Positions 60,685 to 64,000 of a DNA stretch of 64,000 nucleotides are shown here, one piece after another. The notes below the pieces were generated by a model. It was not told the DNA's origin, did not search any database, and saw only the letters and a list, made by a program, of their open reading frames with translations. The stretch's first letter is position 1. Every line of letters begins with the position of its first letter. Origin of the DNA: Marinobacter sp. MDS2 (GTDB taxonomy: Bacteria; Pseudomonadota; Gammaproteobacteria; Pseudomonadales; Oleiphilaceae); NCBI RefSeq assembly GCF_030718085.1, contig NZ_JAVAJF010000004.1, forward strand, positions 124,001 to 188,000, read 5' to 3'. The translations under genes and the position numbers were made by a program.

Positions 60685-63090
60685 CTAGGGAATTGGCGTT
60701 GCCGTCAGGTTCGCTCGGATATCGAAGTTCTGGAGTTTCGCCCCATAGAGCGCTGTGCGAGCGCCACCGTTGCGATGAATGAGGTCAACATTATTGATTG
60801 TCAGCTCTTTGAAGCGGCTCTGCGCCTTTACCGCAAAACCTAGAGGTCTATTGACCTTATCAGCCGCCGTCGGCTGAGCGACGTATCGGTACCCCTGCAA
60901 TGCGCCGGGGTCCATAATCTTCTCGTCGCCTCGGTTACCGATAACGCCAAGGGAATCGGGGCCGTCCTGTTTTTTGGTAACCTTCGCCTGGTAAACATCA
61001 ATCGCAAGGTCTGTCTGGATTCCGTAGACGTTATCTTCAATGCCATCGCCATTGAAATCACCGCCATCACCCGTGTGGATATCGTTAAAATGCAAACCTG
61101 TGCCGGAACCGTTTACAGCCTTTCCTTGCCCGTCTCGCGTACGATTTGTTTCCCAGAGCAAGGCATTCCTTTTATCAGGCCCCTCTGCGCGCGCAAGTAC
61201 CTTCTTCATGCCGACAGAAACACCCTCCGAACCCCGTTCTTCCCAGTTGCCGCCTGACGCATCACACGCTGACGATGTGCTGCCAGATCCACCCACGCAG
61301 ACACTTCCAGCCCCTCCCGGAGCAATGACTATCGCACTCCCCTTTTCATAACTTTGCAAACGCACCCGACCAAAACTTGCGCCGGCGTCTGCGGTTCCAA
61401 CACGAACATCGCCAATGTCCATGGTACTCCAGACCTCTCCGGTTTCCATAGCAAGCCCCTGTTCGGACATATCGACGGTCATATCTCTTACATGCCCTTC
61501 ATAGGTCACATCCGTTAGCCAAAGACCTTTCTGAGCGGTTTCTCCAGCCCCCTCGTCATAGGGAGCGGCAATCACGGCGGCCTTGCCGTTTCGGATATAG
61601 ATGTCCGAGTTGACTGTAAACCCGTCACCGGATGCCCCGCCCGCAGCGAGTGTAATATGCCCATCCATTTCAAATTCGTAGGCAGGGTATACTCCAAGCG
61701 CAAGGAGTAGTTCTGTACCGCCCTGAAGAGGCGCATCCTCGCCCCCCACCCTCAGGCCATTGATTCGGTATCCACCTTTCAGGCCATCAAACCCGACCCT
61801 CAACCCATCGTAAAATTGGGTGCCGTTTTTAATCTCGTCTCGAGTCACGTTTACGGTGACATCCCCTTGTCCCCACGATTGAAGGCCACTTACGTATACC
61901 TGGTTGCCATCCTCTCTGTAGCCCAGATCCAGGCCACTCAGACTCCACTGTGCAGCGACTCTCAAGCCTTGCGGGCCAGCATCAGGGTGACCTCCTCCCT
62001 GCAAGTAGAATGCATTGGTGTACGCTTTCCCGTTAAAGGTACGATCCTCAAAAACAAAACGCAGGTTAACTGAACCGAACCGGTTGCCACCTGCACCCAT
62101 CTCTACGGAGCCTATCGTCAGGTCGCCGTCAAATTTTCCAAGGCTCAAGCCGACTGCCGGACGGTTCTGCCAATCGGTCGTCACGTCTAACCGCAGGTCC
62201 TGGATTTGGTACTGACCTGAAATATCCCGAAGCGCAAGAGCAACGCCATCATCCTCATAGACCAACGACGCGGAACTAATAAATGTTTCGTTATCAATAC
62301 GCAGGCCTTGCCCCTGACGCCCGCCTGCAGTAATTCCGGTAGTCGAGGTAAGGTCGTAGCTGCCCGACAACGAGCCGTAACTCGGCAACAACGCTCCTGT
62401 GGAGCCATGTCGTTTGCCATGGTACGCGGGATCATCGCTGAACCGTATCGCGCCTACTCGCCAGTCACCTTTTATGCTCGGAGCCGCCAACTGAAGCGTG
62501 TTGCCGACCAGATCGAGGGTAACGCCGAGCGCCTCGAAGTTCATCGTGATATCGTCCAGAAAGACAGCATTACCGTTAGTCAGATAGCCAAGCCTCCCTC
62601 CGGTCATGGTGTAAGCTGTGTCGAAGGTGTAACCGGCACCGCCAACCCCCCCGCCGGAGCGCAGGTTGAAATAGCCATCCAGCGAGTGGTCGAGGAAGAT
62701 CCCGCCCATGCTAACTCCAGGCGCGCCGGCCAAACGAATATCCGAAAACTCGATCCGTCTGTCTTCTACAAGGTAAGTCAGGTTCAAAGCACCGGCCGAG
62801 CTGACATCAAAAGTCGCATTGTGGAAAGCTCCATTACCGGCGATCTCGGATGAGCCCACCCGCAGCCCTTCAAGATGCACACCCTGTCCATCGTCGTAGT
62901 AGGATAAAGCGTCGGCGGACATCTTGAGATCCATTTCCAGCGTGATGCCACTTTGCCCCTGAACCCGGGACAACGCCGCATCGTCCAGCGACTGCATATC
63001 TGCCCGCACCAGTCCGGATACCAACACCACGGGGCCCGCCATGAGCAGGCATCGATACATCAACGAAGTGGTTCTTGAGATAGTCGTCAT
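60685..63090 (-). CDS. exported modular protein with five repeats (unknown function)
   Basis: An 801-residue protein that I cannot assign; the N terminus may belong to DUF6160. A signal peptide is likely (about 1–30, cleavage after VRA). The mature N terminus has SLDDAALSRVQGQSGITLE, shared with the gene upstream. A short motif of the form Y-x-x-[DN]-G-x-x-V-x-[LV]-x-[GD]-[LI] recurs at residues 63, 168, 277, 390 and (weaker) 497, giving modules of 105–113 residues that are Gly-rich and beta-strand-like. The C-terminal third has a calcium-loop-like DFNGDGIED (678–686), a Cys598/Cys609 pair and the tail LYGAKLQNFDIRANL. It lies 14 bp after the 186-aa gene and ends in a terminator. Probably outer-membrane or surface located; no homology search was possible. 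Confidence 0.75.
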   Translation of the reverse strand: MTTISRTTSLMYRCLLMAGPVVLVSGLVRADMQSLDDAALSRVQGQSGITLEMDLKMSADALSYYDDGQGVHLEGLRVGSSEIAGNGAFHNATFDVSSAGALNLTYLVEDRRIEFSDIRLAGAPGVSMGGIFLDHSLDGYFNLRSGGGVGGAGYTFDTAYTMTGGRLGYLTNGNAVFLDDITMNFEALGVTLDLVGNTLQLAAPSIKGDWRVGAIRFSDDPAYHGKRHGSTGALLPSYGSLSGSYDLTSTTGITAGGRQGQGLRIDNETFISSASLVYEDDGVALALRDISGQYQIQDLRLDVTTDWQNRPAVGLSLGKFDGDLTIGSVEMGAGGNRFGSVNLRFVFEDRTFNGKAYTNAFYLQGGGHPDAGPQGLRVAAQWSLSGLDLGYREDGNQVYVSGLQSWGQGDVTVNVTRDEIKNGTQFYDGLRVGFDGLKGGYRINGLRVGGEDAPLQGGTELLLALGVYPAYEFEMDGHITLAAGGASGDGFTVNSDIYIRNGKAAVIAAPYDEGAGETAQKGLWLTDVTYEGHVRDMTVDMSEQGLAMETGEVWSTMDIGDVRVGTADAGASFGRVRLQSYEKGSAIVIAPGGAGSVCVGGSGSTSSACDASGGNWEERGSEGVSVGMKKVLARAEGPDKRNALLWETNRTRDGQGKAVNGSGTGLHFNDIHTGDGGDFNGDGIEDNVYGIQTDLAIDVYQAKVTKKQDGPDSLGVIGNRGDEKIMDPGALQGYRYVAQPTAADKVNRPLGFAVKAQSRFKELTINNVDLIHRNGGARTALYGAKLQNFDIRANLTATPIP

Positions 63091-63104
63091 GCCGCAGCCT
63101 CGGT

Positions 63105-63665
63105 CTATGGGTTTCCGTCGGGGAAAACAAGCAGATTGCCCTGCATCACAACGTTGCCTCGCATCTCCGCTGCGAAGATGGTTGTCTGCTGGAATCCGGG
63201 GTCCGTAGGCCGCGCGGTACTGCTGGTTGCAAGATCAAACCGGACATCTTTATACCTCACGATATCCGGCAAGCCGATTTCAACAACCTCACGGTCGAAT
63301 TGCTCGCCATCGCCACCGAAACCGGAATCGATAGCCCGAACTCGCAAGGTCAAGCCTTCAAATGAAAACTTCCCTCGCAGGTCATCGAGCACCACCCAGC
63401 CACCATCCTCTTTGAGCCGATACGCAACACGTGCGCCACATTTTTTGGTCTGATCGGTACACTGGCCGAAATGGTTATTCTCAACAGGTCCGCCCACCTC
63501 GTTGATACTGATATCCCCTGACAGGTATATGCCGCCTTGGCCCGACACATCTGATAAAGCTTCATCCTGCAGTGGAGACATCTCAGCCATAGAGGTTGCC
63601 GGCAACAGCGAGAGAAAGAGCAGAGCACACGATAAAAACTGAAGGATCGATCCAGTTAGCTTCAT
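63105..63665 (-). CDS. small exported protein related to the 801-aa protein
   Basis: A 186-residue protein with a signal peptide (ILQFLSCALLFLSLLPATSMA). The mature start is PLQDEALSDVSGQGGIYLSG, parallel to the 801-aa protein's SLDDAALSRVQGQSGI. It carries one copy of the shared motif (KEDGGWVVLDDLRGKF, about residues 85–100) and a CTDQTKKC cysteine pair that could form a disulfide. Its start overlaps the upstream stop as ATGA. Function unknown. Confidence 0.75.
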   Translation of the reverse strand: MKLTGSILQFLSCALLFLSLLPATSMAEMSPLQDEALSDVSGQGGIYLSGDISINEVGGPVENNHFGQCTDQTKKCGARVAYRLKEDGGWVVLDDLRGKFSFEGLTLRVRAIDSGFGGDGEQFDREVVEIGLPDIVRYKDVRFDLATSSTARPTDPGFQQTTIFAAEMRGNVVMQGNLLVFPDGNP

Positions 63666-64000
63666 GGGGCGAGGTCCTTGGTTTGTATCTTCAGGTGTTG
63701 AACAATCATGCCTTCGATTCGAGCGGAGCCGAAATCTTTGTTTGTGACACTAAGATTGCCAATACTGACATTGCTGCGGTATTCAGGATTCGAATAATAG
63801 TCGTTATAAAAATCCCAGGTTGCGGGATCACTGTCGGCCCGTAGCCCGCTTTCTCCAATCGTTCCAGCCTTGGGCATCGCTATCGGATCAACTTCAAGCA
63901 GAAAATTGCCCATTCCATCCACATCAAAAAATACTGGCTGCAGACTATTTCCAATGGCAAGCTCCATAACGAAATCGGACATAGTGATTCTGGAGCTGCA
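63662..64000 (-). CDS. C-terminal part of a related protein (cut by the window edge)
   Basis: An open frame from the window edge to 63662. It covers at least 112 codons; an ATG at 63982 is inside the frame, but the frame is open upstream (SSRIT before it), so the gene probably starts outside. The end (VSIGNLSVTNKDFGSARIEGMIVQHLKIQT) resembles the C-terminal tails of the two genes downstream. It is coupled to the next gene by ATGA. Confidence 0.65.
   Translation of the reverse strand, partial: CSSRITMSDFVMELAIGNSLQPVFFDVDGMGNFLLEVDPIAMPKAGTIGESGLRADSDPATWDFYNDYYSNPEYRSNVSIGNLSVTNKDFGSARIEGMIVQHLKIQTKDLAP

Overview
The window looks like chromosomal core DNA from a marine gammaproteobacterium close to Marinobacter/Pseudomonas. 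The reasons are the ssb–MFS(YajR-type)–uvrA block next to rplQ, the glnA–DUF4124–ntrBC arrangement, the LPS-core kinase pair, the birA–coaX–SPOR cluster and the Thr-Tyr-Gly-Thr tRNA–tufB cluster. The genus is inferred from gene order and protein flavour; I could not run a search.

Layout. 1–3.2 kb: lipopolysaccharide-core genes (two small WaaP/KdkA-type sugar kinases, a family 9 glycosyltransferase, a DUF6165 protein). 3.3–13.7 kb: housekeeping genes (ilvE, glnE, a TrkA-N potassium channel, mgtE, a CYTH protein, a general porin, dtd, proline iminopeptidase). 13.8–21 kb: typA and a nitrogen-control block (glnA, a DUF4124 protein, ntrB, ntrC). glnE at 4.3–7.2 kb adenylylates the glnA product, so the window holds the enzyme, its modifier and its two-component regulator. 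I read a sigma-54 promoter with NtrC-type sites in front of both glnA and ntrB. 21–26 kb: ssb, a YajR-like transporter and uvrA, followed by a 20-bp-arm inverted repeat.

26.2–58.2 kb is one co-directional minus-strand block of transcription and translation genes. In transcription order it runs: tRNA-Thr(TGT), Tyr, Gly(TCC), Thr(GGT), tufB, tRNA-Trp, secE, nusG, rplKAJL, rpoBC, rpsLG-fusA-tufA, the S10 operon, the spc operon, then the alpha operon ending at rplQ. I find good sigma-70 promoters (17–18 bp spacing, GC-rich discriminators) before tRNA-Thr, rpsL, rpsJ and rpsM. The -35 of each lies in an inverted repeat.

58.2–60.6 kb: birA–coaX–SPOR gene, coupled by ATGA overlaps. 60.7–64.0 kb: an uncharacterised operon of at least three secreted proteins, the last cut by the window edge. 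The largest (801 aa) carries five copies of a short motif at a period of about 108 residues, and the middle gene carries one copy. This is the least explained and most interesting locus in the window.
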